Shown here: piece after piece, positions 7,298-15,659 of the stretch | How positions within the stretch are numbered: the stretch's first letter is position 1 | Layout: each line of letters opens with the position of its first letter | From: Oscillospiraceae bacterium | GTDB lineage: Bacteria > Bacillota > Clostridia > Oscillospirales > Oscillospiraceae | Direction of reading: 5' to 3' | Length of the DNA: 64,000 nucleotides | NCBI GenBank assembly: GCA_024697625.1 | Contig: JAILFJ010000034.1 | Coordinates: 35,600 to 99,599 of the forward strand | Program-made: the position numbers and the translations under genes | The notes under the pieces: generated by a model | Databases searched by the model: none | Told to the model about the DNA's origin: nothing | What the model saw: the letters and a program-made list of their open reading frames with translations, nothing else

Positions 7298-8440
7298 ATG
7301 GAACTGAAAGACTACAGACAAGAGATAGACGGTATCGACGGGCAGGTGCTGGAGCTCTTCGTGCGTCGGATGGAGATCGCGGGCGAGATCGCAGGCTACA
7401 AACGGGAAAAAGGCCTGCCCGTCCTGGACCTGCAGCGGGAGCGGGAAAAGCTCCGCAGGATCGAGAGCATGTGCCCGGAGGAGTTCAGCGACTACAGCTT
7501 CACCCTCTTCTCGATGATCATGGAGCTCTCCCGCAGCCACCAGAACCGGATCCTGCACCGCGAGAGCCCGGAGACCAGGGCCATCGAAGCGGCACTGCGG
7601 GACACCCCACAGCTCTTCCCGGAGAAGGCCATCGTCGCGTGCCAGGGGGTGGAGGGAGCCTATTCCGGCATAGCCTGCGAGAAGCTCTTCACCCGGCCGA
7701 ATATCTTTTACTTCTCGAGCTTTGACAAGGTCTTCTCCGCCGTTGAGAAGGGCCTCTGCCGCTACGGAGTCATCCCGGTGGAGAACAGCACCGCGGGTAC
7801 GGTGAACGCTGTGTACGACCTGATGGTGAAACACAGCTTCCGCATCGTACGTTCGGTCCGGATCAAGGTGGACCACAACCTGCTGGTGAAGCCGGGGACC
7901 AGACCCGAGGAAATCCGCGAGATCTACTCGCACGGCCAGGCGATCGCCCAGTGCACCGCCTTCCTGCAGCGCTTCCCGAACGCCAAGATCATCCCCTGTG
8001 AGAACACGGCCGTGGCTGCGAAAACCGTGGCCGAGAGCGGAGAAACCGGCGTGGCTGCGCTGTCCTCCAGAGCCTGCGCGAAACTCTACGGTCTGGAGAT
8101 CCTCATGTCCTCGGTACAGGACTCCGCCGACAACTATACGCGCTTCATCTGTATCTCGCGGAACCTGGAGATCTATCCCGGGGCGGACCACACCAGCCTG
8201 ATGATGGTGATCCGGGACGAGCCTGGAACCCTGTGCGGGGTGCTTTCGCGTTTCTACGCCCTGGGCATCAACATGCACAAGCTGGAGAGCCGACCGATTC
8301 CCGGAAAAAGCTGGGAATACATGTTCTATTTTGACCTGGATACCTCCGTCTACTCCCCGAAGTTCATCCAGCTGATGGGAGAGCTGGGAGATATCTGCGA
8401 GCAGCACGAGTATCTGGGAAGCTACAGCGAGGTGGTGTGA
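7298..8440 (+). CDS. pheA: Bifunctional chorismate mutase / prephenate dehydratase (P-protein)
   Basis: A 380-residue fusion. Residues 1 to about 85 form an AroQ-type chorismate mutase (LKDYRQEIDGIDGQVLELF, with a KREKGLPVLD segment). The prephenate dehydratase domain follows, with CQGVEGAYSGIA, FDKVFSAVEKG, GVIPVENSTAGTV and NYTRFICI. Residues from about 295 form an ACT regulatory domain with the ESRPIPGKSWEYMFY stretch that contributes to phenylalanine sensing. It converts chorismate to prephenate and then phenylpyruvate. ATG 7298 is 2 bases past the aroC stop, with GGAGG upstream. Together with tyrA it gives the operon both terminal branches, explaining a leader peptide rich in both Phe and Tyr. 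Confidence 0.96.
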   Translation: MELKDYRQEIDGIDGQVLELFVRRMEIAGEIAGYKREKGLPVLDLQREREKLRRIESMCPEEFSDYSFTLFSMIMELSRSHQNRILHRESPETRAIEAALRDTPQLFPEKAIVACQGVEGAYSGIACEKLFTRPNIFYFSSFDKVFSAVEKGLCRYGVIPVENSTAGTVNAVYDLMVKHSFRIVRSVRIKVDHNLLVKPGTRPEEIREIYSHGQAIAQCTAFLQRFPNAKIIPCENTAVAAKTVAESGETGVAALSSRACAKLYGLEILMSSVQDSADNYTRFICISRNLEIYPGADHTSLMMVIRDEPGTLCGVLSRFYALGINMHKLESRPIPGKSWEYMFYFDLDTSVYSPKFIQLMGELGDICEQHEYLGSYSEVV

Positions 8441-8441
8441 G

Positions 8442-9719
8442 ATGAACGGCGGAAGAATGAAGTGCGGACTGCTGGGCGAGAAGCTGGGCCACAGTTATTC
8501 GCCCCAGATCCATGCGGAGCTCGCGGACTACGAGTATCTGCTGTACGAAAAGAGCCGGGAAGAGCTGGAAGATTTTGTAAGGCACGGAGACTGGCACGGC
8601 CTGAACGTCACGATCCCGTACAAGAAGACGGTCATCCCGTACTGCGACCGCCTGAGCGACACGGCGCGGGAGATCGGCAGCGTAAACACCCTGCTGCGCC
8701 TGAAGGACGGGAGCATCCTGGGCGACAACACGGACGCCTTCGGATTCCGGACCCTGCTGGATTCGGTCCTCAACTACGGGCAGGAGGAGACCGGTATCAC
8801 ACAGAGCACCGGCCTTACACAGGGCACCAGAGGAAAGGCGCTGGTCCTGGGGACGGGCGGAGCCTCCGTGACGGTGCAGGCGGTTCTGCGCAGCAGGGGG
8901 TATCGGGTGATCCCGGTGTCCCGGCGCGGAGAGGACAACTATGAGAACATCGGCCGACATGCGGACGCGGTGCTGCTGGTCAACGCGACCCCTCTGGGCA
9001 TGTACCCGAAGAACGGAGAGAAGGCCACGGACCTGCGGCAGTTTCCGAAGCTCCGGGCGGTGCTGGACGTGGTATACAACCCCGCCCGGACAGCGCTGAT
9101 GCAGCAGGCGGAAGAGCTGGGCATCCCCACGGCCGGAGGGCTGCGGATGCTGGTAGCCCAGGCCTGGCGCGCGTCGGAGATCTTCCTCGGTCGCGACCTG
9201 CCGGCAGACGCCATGCTGCGAATCGAGAGAAGCCTGGCCTCCGAGATGCAGAACATCATCCTGATCGGCATGCCGGGCTCGGGAAAGAGTACGGTGGCCG
9301 GGATGCTGGCCGAGCGCCTGGAACGCCCCTGCCTGGAGGCGGACGCGGAGCTGGAGAAGCAGGTCGGGATGAGCATCCCCGAGATCTTCCGGCTGGAGGG
9401 AGAGGAAGGCTTCCGACGCCGGGAGACGGAGATCCTGCGGGAGCTGGGAAAGCGTTCCGGCATCATCCTCTCGACCGGCGGCGGCTGTGTCACGCGGGAG
9501 GAGAACTATCCGCTGCTGCACCAGAACGGGACCATCGTCCGGATCGACCGAAGGACGGAGAAGCTGGCACGGGAAGGCCGGCCGCTGTCACTGAGCGCGG
9601 ATCTGGAGGAGATGCTCAGGGTCCGCGGTCCAATGTACGAGCGCTTTGCCGACTTCACGGTCCTGAACGACGGCACGCCGGAGGAGACCGTACAGAAAAT
9701 TCTGGAGGTGCTGGCATGA
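8442..9719 (+). CDS. aroE/aroK: Shikimate dehydrogenase-shikimate kinase fusion
   Basis: A single 425-residue chain covers two steps. Residues 1 to about 265 are shikimate dehydrogenase, with LGHSYSPQIH, the catalytic NVTIPYKK (Lys61), GDNTDAFGF, LGTGGAS (NADP fold) and NATPLGMYP. Residues 270-425 are shikimate kinase, with Walker A GMPGSGKST (276-284), the acceptor segment DAELEKQVGMSIPEIF, FRRRE and TGGGCVTR, and a lid RPLS. The kinase part is complete, so this is a real bifunctional enzyme, not a broken gene. An insert with two TG-TQ units (about 116-130) precedes the NADP fold. The start at 8442 follows the pheA stop by one base; Met6 is an alternative. The stop overlaps aroQ by 4 bases. 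Confidence 0.94.
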   Translation: MNGGRMKCGLLGEKLGHSYSPQIHAELADYEYLLYEKSREELEDFVRHGDWHGLNVTIPYKKTVIPYCDRLSDTAREIGSVNTLLRLKDGSILGDNTDAFGFRTLLDSVLNYGQEETGITQSTGLTQGTRGKALVLGTGGASVTVQAVLRSRGYRVIPVSRRGEDNYENIGRHADAVLLVNATPLGMYPKNGEKATDLRQFPKLRAVLDVVYNPARTALMQQAEELGIPTAGGLRMLVAQAWRASEIFLGRDLPADAMLRIERSLASEMQNIILIGMPGSGKSTVAGMLAERLERPCLEADAELEKQVGMSIPEIFRLEGEEGFRRRETEILRELGKRSGIILSTGGGCVTREENYPLLHQNGTIVRIDRRTEKLAREGRPLSLSADLEEMLRVRGPMYERFADFTVLNDGTPEETVQKILEVLA

Positions 9720-10156
9720 AATTCCTCATTATCAACGGGCCGAACCTGAACCTGCTTGGCCTGCGGGAGCCGGACATCTACGGGAAGGAAGACTTCCACG
9801 CCCTGCAGCGCTTCATCTACGACTGCTGTGTGGAGGAGGGAATCGAACCCGTCCTGTACCAGTCCAACCACGAGGGGGCCATTGTCGACCGGATCCAGGA
9901 GGCGTATAATAAAGTGGACGGCATCGTCATCAATCCGGCCGCCTACACCCATACCAGCGTCGCAATCCTGGACGCCCTGAAGGCGGTGCGGATCCCCGCA
10001 GTGGAAGTGCATCTGTCGGACGTGGGATCACGGGAGAGCTTCCGCAGAATCTCGTATGCGGGTATGGCCTGCGTGGGCACCTTCGCCGGGCTCGGCTTCG
10101 AGGGATACCGGAAGGCGATCCGCTTCCTGAAGGAGTATCTGAATAGCCAACAGTGA
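9716..10156 (+). CDS. aroQ: 3-dehydroquinate dehydratase, type II
   Basis: A 146-residue protein of the dodecameric type II class, dehydrating 3-dehydroquinate to 3-dehydroshikimate. It opens with the hallmark MKFLIINGPNLNLLGLREPD, including the flexible-lid Arg and Tyr region, followed by QSNHEGAIVDRI, NPAAYTHTSVAI with the catalytic His, and VEVHLSD. It overlaps the upstream fusion gene by 4 bases and is the last gene of the operon. All enzymes from PEP and erythrose 4-phosphate to phenylpyruvate and hydroxyphenylpyruvate are now present; only the final aminotransferase is missing from the cluster. Confidence 0.97.
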   Translation: MKFLIINGPNLNLLGLREPDIYGKEDFHALQRFIYDCCVEEGIEPVLYQSNHEGAIVDRIQEAYNKVDGIVINPAAYTHTSVAILDALKAVRIPAVEVHLSDVGSRESFRRISYAGMACVGTFAGLGFEGYRKAIRFLKEYLNSQQ

Positions 10157-10254
10157 GCCCCTTGCCGCACGGCGGAGGCGGAGCTCCGGGCGAGAGAACG
10201 CAACCCGGGGAAACGCTCAATCCGGGTGAGAGCGCGCAATCCGGGAGGAAAGCC

Positions 10255-10283
10255 TTGCGAAACACCGGACGATCTGTTATAAT
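10255..10283 (+). promoter_or_regulatory. Sigma-A type promoter of the coiled-coil gene
   Basis: TTGCGA (10255-10260), a 17-base spacer and consensus TATAAT (10278-10283), 48 bases before the start codon. The stretch just upstream (10195-10245) holds three loose copies of an AA(C/T)CCGGG-containing unit about 20 bases apart. Confidence 0.75.
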
Positions 10284-10330
10284 ACCGCAGAAACAGCAAG
10301 AACGAGAACAGACAGGCGAGTGATAAGAGA

Positions 10331-10915
10331 ATGGAACTTTCGGCTGATTATTTTGACTCGATTCAGATCGACGTCGTCAAGCGAAAATACTATAACGCCA
10401 ACAAGGTGAACGCGGTCTTCGAGGAGATCCGGGAACAGGTCCTGGAACTGCTGGAGGAGAACGAGCGGCTCAAGAAGGAATTGAGCGGCCAGAAGAAGGC
10501 GGACGAGGGCATGCTGTCGCTGCCGCAGGTGTACCGGGAGACCCTTCAGAAGGGCCGGGAACGGGCGGCGGCCATGGAGCGCGAAGTGCAGGCGGAGGGA
10601 GAACGGCTCCGGCAGGAGTATGAGGCAAGACAGAAAAAGTCTGACGAGCTGCTGGCGGACTGCATCCGGGGCCTGCGGATCCGGGAGGAGGAGAACCTCA
10701 GCTTCCTGGACCGGAAAATGCGGGAATTCCGGGCACAGTACCCCATGAAGGACTGCAGCACGGACGACGGCCTGTCCGCGGAACCGGCAGAAGAGTACCC
10801 CGGGGAAGAGCTCACTGAGACCGAGCCGGATCTGGACGAACTGGAGCGGCGGATCGGCCTGCTGGCAAACGAAATCCGCGCCCTGGAGGACAAGCAGCCG
10901 GGCGGGGACTGCTGA
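10331..10915 (+). CDS. Coiled-coil protein, possibly DivIVA-like
   Basis: A 194-residue, highly charged protein. After a short N-terminal segment containing DSIQIDVVKRKYYNANKVNAVFE, residues of about 30-135 are a long Glu/Lys/Arg-rich heptad region (EEIREQVLELLEENERLKKEL and onward) typical of a coiled coil, and the tail is acidic. The N-terminal YNANKVNAVFEEI is reminiscent of the DivIVA family, which marks poles and septa in Gram-positive cells, but the diagnostic DivIVA start (about 20 residues with a conserved Phe/Arg pair) is not clear. It stands alone behind its own promoter and ends at a strong bidirectional terminator. Function unknown. Confidence 0.7.
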   Translation: MELSADYFDSIQIDVVKRKYYNANKVNAVFEEIREQVLELLEENERLKKELSGQKKADEGMLSLPQVYRETLQKGRERAAAMEREVQAEGERLRQEYEARQKKSDELLADCIRGLRIREEENLSFLDRKMREFRAQYPMKDCSTDDGLSAEPAEEYPGEELTETEPDLDELERRIGLLANEIRALEDKQPGGDC

Positions 10916-10980
10916 GAGCGCCGGAACAGCGGACCACAGAAAGAACGGCGAAACCCGGACGGAAAATGAACAGAACAACG

Positions 10981-11027
10981 AACCCCGACTTCCATGATGC
11001 ATGTCATGGAAAGCCGGGGTTTGTTCT
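10981..11027. terminator. Bidirectional intrinsic terminator
   Basis: AACCCCGACTTCCATGA (10981-10997) pairs with TCATGGAAAGCCGGGGTT around a TGCATG loop, a stem of about 17 pairs with two weak positions. TTGTTCT follows on the plus strand and CGTTGTTCTGTT on the minus strand, so it serves both convergent genes. Confidence 0.8.
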
Positions 11028-11119
11028 ATCACGGTGAGGCTGATACCAAACAGAGCGAGAAACCTCTGTCAGGTCCTGAAACGCAGCCCATCCGATGCGG
11101 GATGCGATGAATCAGCAGG

Positions 11120-12301
11120 TCATGCCGAAGGAGCTTCCCTGATTCCGTGCTTCTCGGCATATCCCGTGAGCATCAGGGTCAGCGCACCGTCTCCGGTCAC
11201 GTTGCAGGCAGTGCCAAAGCTGTCCTGCAGGGCAAAGATCGCGAGCATCAGAGCAGTGCCGTCGCTGTCGAAACCCAATACGCCGGTGATCAGACCCAGA
11301 GAGGCCATGACTGTACCGCCCGGCACACCGGGGGCGCCGATGGCAAATACGCCCAAAAGGAGACAGAAGAGGATCATGTTGCTCACAGAGGGAAGCTGAC
11401 CGTACAGGACTTTGGAGATGGTCATCACGAAGAAAACCTCCGTCAGCACGGAGCCACAGAGATGGATATTGGCGAAGAGCGGGATCCCGAAATCCACCAG
11501 GTCGCGACGCAGATTTTTGCTTTTTCTGGCGCATTCCAGAGCGACGCCTAACGTGGCAGCCGAGGACATGGTTCCCACGGCAGTCAGATAGGCCGGTCCG
11601 TAATGACTGATCACCTCGCGTCCGGATCTGCCGGAATAGGCGGATGCGGTACCGTAGAGCACAGCCAGCCAGATGTAATGCCCTACCATGACGATCAGGA
11701 TCACGGCCAGAAATACCGGGAGCTGACGGGTGATGCTGCCCTCCCAGGCAAGACCGCAGAAGGTTGCGGCAATGAAAAACGGGAGGATCGGGATGATGAT
11801 CTTTTCCACGATCTTCAGGACAACACTCCGAAACTCTTCCAGCACACCGGTAATGATCTCAGCCCTGGTCCAGACTGCGGCAAGGCCCACCAGCATGGAG
11901 AAGACGAGTGCTGACATGACCGGCATGATCTGCGGGATATCCAGCTGGAATGCGACCGCGGGCAGCTCGCGCAGCCCCTCAGGGTCGGTGATGATGTTCA
12001 GATGGGGAATGATGGCAAAACCCGCGCCTGCGGACATGAAAGCCGCAAGAATACTGGAGACGTAGGCCAGAATGACCGCCACGGACAGCATCCGCGTCGC
12101 GCTGCCGCCGAGCTGGGTGATGGAGGGGGCGATGAAGCCGATGATAATCAGCGGGACACAGAACATGATGACCTGACCCATGATGTATTTGGCAGTGACC
12201 ACCACGACCATGGCGCTCTGCGGCAGAACAAGCCCCAGCAGAATGCCGATCACGATTGCCAGCAGCAGCCGTGCAGGAAGACTTTTAAAGAATTTCATCA
12301 T
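11120..12301 (-). CDS. Dicarboxylate/amino acid:cation symporter (DAACS family)
   Basis: A 393-residue membrane transporter with about eight hydrophobic segments and two re-entrant-loop motifs. GAIGAPGVPGGT-like text (IGAPGVPGGT) and DSFGTACNVTGDGAL match the HP2 and TM8 regions of the GltP/SstT/DctA glutamate transporter family, where the NxxxD-type motif binds substrate and sodium or protons. The substrate could be glutamate, aspartate, serine/threonine or a C4 acid; the sequence does not settle this. The start at 12301 follows AAGGAG closely and is a double Met. It is a single-gene unit ending at the terminator shared with the coiled-coil gene. Confidence 0.92.
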   Translation of the reverse strand: MMKFFKSLPARLLLAIVIGILLGLVLPQSAMVVVVTAKYIMGQVIMFCVPLIIIGFIAPSITQLGGSATRMLSVAVILAYVSSILAAFMSAGAGFAIIPHLNIITDPEGLRELPAVAFQLDIPQIMPVMSALVFSMLVGLAAVWTRAEIITGVLEEFRSVVLKIVEKIIIPILPFFIAATFCGLAWEGSITRQLPVFLAVILIVMVGHYIWLAVLYGTASAYSGRSGREVISHYGPAYLTAVGTMSSAATLGVALECARKSKNLRRDLVDFGIPLFANIHLCGSVLTEVFFVMTISKVLYGQLPSVSNMILFCLLLGVFAIGAPGVPGGTVMASLGLITGVLGFDSDGTALMLAIFALQDSFGTACNVTGDGALTLMLTGYAEKHGIREAPSA

Positions 12302-12451
12302 ATTGCTCCTTTTCTTTGTTTTATCCGTTCATAATCGGAGAACTTCCCGGTCAGATTTGCTTATCCCGCCGCACCCGCTCCGGTACGTACCGCTCCGCAA
12401 CCGGCGCGGGGGCTGTCCCGGCCTGCGGCCCAGCATCGGTTGCCCTGCAGC

Positions 12452-13024
12452 TCAGGAAGGCGCAGCATCATCCCGGCTGGAAACAATCACGACTTCGGCG
12501 TGATATTCCTGCTCTCCAGAGCTGTTCAGAGTGCTGTTGATCTCCAGATAGATCATGCGGACGACCTTTCCAAAGTAACTGCGGACGGTTTCAATATCCT
12601 TCTGGCGAATCATTCCGACACAGCCCTTTTCGGTCCTGACGCGGATCTGTACGCCCCGATCAAAGAAAAAGTCATCGAACCAGACACTGACAATCGCCAC
12701 ATCGTCATCCGCACAGAGCTCCCTGAGAATCTGCTGACGGGAACTGCCGTCATCATTGTTCTCGGTGACACCGTCTACTGGAAAGGTCAGCCTGCGGAAT
12801 TCGCCGGACGCCGGACGCGCCCGCGTGAGCGGGTTTTCGACACGGACAAGCTCTCCGTCCGGGGGATCCTCGTCCAGAGACATGTCCTCCTGCTCCGGTT
12901 CGCTCTTCTTCGGCATTCCGATGAAAACAGAGCCGATCATAATACTGATCAGTGCGGGGATGGTATGGTACTGCCAGAACAGAATCATGCCGGCAATCAG
13001 AATCAGAATTCCAAGAATCCTCAT
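12452..13024 (-). CDS. Unknown membrane-anchored protein
   Basis: A 190-residue protein. Residues 1 to about 38 hold two closely spaced hydrophobic stretches (ILGILILIAGMILFW and ALISIMIGSVFIGM), followed by an acidic linker (EPEQEDMSLDEDPPDGE) and a soluble domain with alternating hydrophobic residues (VAIVSVWFDDFFFDRGVQIRV and later VVRMIYLEINS) that looks like mixed beta structure. The start at 13024 has GGGAG upstream and begins directly with the membrane segment. A promoter at 13074-13102 reads into it. I do not recognise the soluble domain. Confidence 0.7.
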   Translation of the reverse strand: MRILGILILIAGMILFWQYHTIPALISIMIGSVFIGMPKKSEPEQEDMSLDEDPPDGELVRVENPLTRARPASGEFRRLTFPVDGVTENNDDGSSRQQILRELCADDDVAIVSVWFDDFFFDRGVQIRVRTEKGCVGMIRQKDIETVRSYFGKVVRMIYLEINSTLNSSGEQEYHAEVVIVSSRDDAAPS

Positions 13025-13073
13025 CGGAGCTCCCTTCTTCCGTACTGTTCTTTTCCATGAATCCCAAGTCAGC

Positions 13074-13102
13074 AGTTTACATGAGAATAGAACGAAAATC
13101 AA
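13074..13102 (-). promoter_or_regulatory. Promoter of the unknown membrane protein gene
   Basis: Minus-strand TTGATT (13102-13097), a 17-base spacer and TAAACT (13079-13074), about 50 bases before the ATG. It lies back to back with the HAD gene promoter 29 bases away. Confidence 0.6.
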
Positions 13103-13130
13103 GTATGGAATGAGACAGAATCAGGTCCGC

Positions 13131-13159
13131 TTGACAGACGGGACGAAACGCAATAGAAT
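13131..13159 (+). promoter_or_regulatory. Promoter of the HAD phosphatase gene
   Basis: TTGACA (13131-13136), a 17-base spacer and TAGAAT (13154-13159), about 31 bases before the start codon at 13191. Confidence 0.75.
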
Positions 13160-13190
13160 AACCAAAAAAAGAGAGCTGGAACTGATAGAA

Positions 13191-13811
13191 ATGAGAAGCG
13201 CAAAAGAGTATAAAAACATCGTATTTGACATGGGCGGCGTGCTGGTAGATTACACCGCCGATAACGCCACATGGCATTTTACCGAAGACCCCGATATCGT
13301 GCGGGAGATCCATAACGTGATGTTCTGCTCTCAGGAGTGGATGGCACTGGACCTGGGCTCTCTGACGGATGAAGAAGCGATCGGCAGAATCCTGCCAAGA
13401 CTCTCCGGCGACAGGGTCAGGGAGATCGCCAGGAGCACCTTTGAACACTGGCACGAGTACAACAACGTGGCCCGGCCGGGGATGGAGGCTGTCGTCAGAG
13501 CCCTGAAGGCGCGGGGGCAGAAGGTTTATATCCTCTCCAATGTGAGCCGCCGCCTGACCGACACCTATAAGGACGTGGTTCCCGCGCCGGAATCCTATGA
13601 CGGGGCGTTTTTCTCAGGAGAGGTACTGGCGCTGAAGCCCCAGCCGATCATATACCGGATGTTCTTTCAACGCTTTGAACTGGAACCTGCGGAGTGCCTC
13701 TTCATCGATGATGTGAAGGCAAATGTGGATGCCGCCATCGGGTGCGGAATGGACGCATGGTGGTTCCGCTCGGGAGAGCAGGAGGAACTCAGGAAGTATC
13801 TGGAAGTATAG
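13191..13811 (+). CDS. HAD-superfamily phosphatase (subfamily IA)
   Basis: A 206-residue haloacid dehalogenase-fold hydrolase. Motif I is FDMGGVLVD, the variant with Gly in place of the second Asp seen in YihX-like and epoxide-hydrolase-like members. Motif II is YILSNVS, motif III the Lys in LALKPQPIIYR, and motif IV FIDDVKANVDAA. The helical cap lies between residues of about 20 and 85. Substrates in this group are often sugar phosphates, but none can be assigned. The start at 13191 is chosen because the promoter ends just upstream and the core motif follows; the binding site is weak. The MATE gene follows in the same direction 114 bases later. Confidence 0.88.
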   Translation: MRSAKEYKNIVFDMGGVLVDYTADNATWHFTEDPDIVREIHNVMFCSQEWMALDLGSLTDEEAIGRILPRLSGDRVREIARSTFEHWHEYNNVARPGMEAVVRALKARGQKVYILSNVSRRLTDTYKDVVPAPESYDGAFFSGEVLALKPQPIIYRMFFQRFELEPAECLFIDDVKANVDAAIGCGMDAWWFRSGEQEELRKYLEV

Positions 13812-13925
13812 CCGGGAACAGAAGGAATAGAAAGCCATCGGTTCCGCATCCGGCGGCGGGTTGCCTTCAGACGGGAACCGGCTGCCCCGACCGGACTGTA
13901 ATGAGATACGGGAGAGACCGAAGAG

Positions 13926-15650
13926 ATGAAGTATAAAACACTGCGGGAACAGATCTTTTATCCCCTGCTGGGCAGCGCTACCCTGGCGGTGGCCATTGAG
14001 ATTCTGTCCCTGCTTACGGACAATATCATCGTGGGACGCGTGGTAGGAGAGACGGGCCTCGCGGGGATCAACACGGTTGTGCCGCTCTTTTCCTTCTGCG
14101 CCTTTCTGGGCGGCCTGATCTGTGTGGGCGTTTCCTTCCGCTACGCCGACGCGATCGGACGCTTCGAGGAACGCAGAGCAGGCAACCTGCTCGGGATGGG
14201 CATCCTGCTGGCCGTCGGAACAGGCGTTGTCATGTGGCTGGCGTCTTTTGCGGCGAAGAAGCTGTACTTCGCCATCCTGTCCCCGGCGGAGGAGATCCGG
14301 GCAGAGGGAGAGGCATATTACAGATATATCTGCCTGGTCATGCTGATCTATCCCGTGTTTGTCCTGCTGCTGGAACTGGTCTATGACGACGGTGACATTG
14401 CGCTGTGCAACGTGGCCTACGGGATGCAGATGCTGGGTAACGTTGGCCTTTCGATCCTGCTGTGCATCAGGATGGGTACCGGAGGAGCGAGCCTGGGCAC
14501 GCTCATCGGTACGGCAGCAAGCCTCTGCACCCTGCTGCTGCATTTCGCGAAGAAGAAAAACGGACTCAGGCCCCATCTGTTCTTCTCATGGAGCGAGCTC
14601 AAGGCTTTCCTGCGATACGGCTTTACCGACGCGGGCGTATACCTGCTGTGGGCGGTGCTGTTCTATATCCTGAATGCCTTCGTGATCCGCCGTTTCGGAG
14701 ACGGCACACTGCCTGTCCTGGCGGTCGTTACGGGCTTCTTTGAACTGACGATCGTCTTCGACGGTCTCGGACAGGCCATGAAGCCGATCGTAAGTGTCTA
14801 CCATGCCGAGCGCAACAGCCCGGCCATCTCCAAAACCATGAAGTTCATGCTGCGCTGCGCCCTGGCCGAGGGGGTGCTGGCTACGGCGGCGGTCCTCATC
14901 CTGGCTGACGTCATGCCGCTGGCCTTCAGCCTCCGGGATCCGGTCAGCATCCGGGAGAGCGCCCTCGCCCTGAGGATCATCGCACCCTCTCTGACGGCCA
15001 TCTCGGCGCTCTACCTCTACTCCTCCTATTATCTGAACGTGGAACGGATCGGGCTGTCCGTGTGGATCACGGTCTGGAAGGATCTCATCAGTGTCCTTCT
15101 GCTGTCCCTTCCCATGAGCCTGCTGCTCGGCGTTCACGGACTCTGGGCGGGCATCCTGCTGGCGCCTTTCCTCACGGTGCTGATCTGGTATGTCACGGTC
15201 CGGCTGCGCCTCGGAGAGGAGAGCTTCCCTCTGCTGCTGAAAGAGGATCCCGATATTGCCGATTTCGATCTGCATCTCAGTGAGGAGGAGATCCTGACGA
15301 CCCGGGACAGGGCGGAGGAATTTCTCCGATCACGGGGCATCCCTGCCACACAGCGGGCGCAGGCCATGCTGCTGATCGAGGATCTGTCCATGCTGACGGC
15401 AGAGCGCAATCCGGAGCCCGGGAAGCTCTGCGCCGAATGGACCCTTCTGGCAGAGAAAAAAGCCGTAAGAATGATCTTCAGGGACTGCGGTGCGGTCGAG
15501 GATCTGACCGACCCGAATGAGAAAGTATCTTCATTCCGGTCTTTTGTCGTGTCGTCCTATATGGAGAAGCAGAAGGTGAAAAAGTATCTCATGACTGTCG
15601 GAATGAACAGGACGGTTCTGGAAGTTCCCCGCGAAAGGAAAGGCTCCTGA
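13926..15650 (+). CDS. MATE-like membrane transporter with extra C-terminal domain
   Basis: A 574-residue protein. Residues 1 to about 435 carry around twelve hydrophobic segments in the two-bundle pattern of MATE/MOP exporters (EILSLLTDNIIVGRVVGETGLAG is the usual first helix and loop). Residues from about 440 form a soluble domain (LHLSEEEILTTRDRAEEFL, then LLIEDLSMLTAERNP) whose outline resembles the ATPase fold of anti-sigma factors, though clear nucleotide-binding glycines are not seen. MATE proteins normally lack this part. The stop is 9 bases from the convergent stop of an NRPS gene, so export of its product is a plausible role. The RBS is weak; co-transcription with the HAD gene is possible. 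Confidence 0.85.
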   Translation: MKYKTLREQIFYPLLGSATLAVAIEILSLLTDNIIVGRVVGETGLAGINTVVPLFSFCAFLGGLICVGVSFRYADAIGRFEERRAGNLLGMGILLAVGTGVVMWLASFAAKKLYFAILSPAEEIRAEGEAYYRYICLVMLIYPVFVLLLELVYDDGDIALCNVAYGMQMLGNVGLSILLCIRMGTGGASLGTLIGTAASLCTLLLHFAKKKNGLRPHLFFSWSELKAFLRYGFTDAGVYLLWAVLFYILNAFVIRRFGDGTLPVLAVVTGFFELTIVFDGLGQAMKPIVSVYHAERNSPAISKTMKFMLRCALAEGVLATAAVLILADVMPLAFSLRDPVSIRESALALRIIAPSLTAISALYLYSSYYLNVERIGLSVWITVWKDLISVLLLSLPMSLLLGVHGLWAGILLAPFLTVLIWYVTVRLRLGEESFPLLLKEDPDIADFDLHLSEEEILTTRDRAEEFLRSRGIPATQRAQAMLLIEDLSMLTAERNPEPGKLCAEWTLLAEKKAVRMIFRDCGAVEDLTDPNEKVSSFRSFVVSSYMEKQKVKKYLMTVGMNRTVLEVPRERKGS

Positions 15651-15659
15651 AGCCGGCTC

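Noticed and set aside
8442..9719. Frameshift or assembly artefact joining aroE and aroK
   Set aside because: Both domains are complete with all key residues, the linker is short, and no stop or start signal lies between them, so a true fusion is more likely.
12381..12392. Palindrome CGGTACGTACCG
   Set aside because: Short palindrome in an intergenic stretch with no promoter geometry or second copy; not enough to call an operator.
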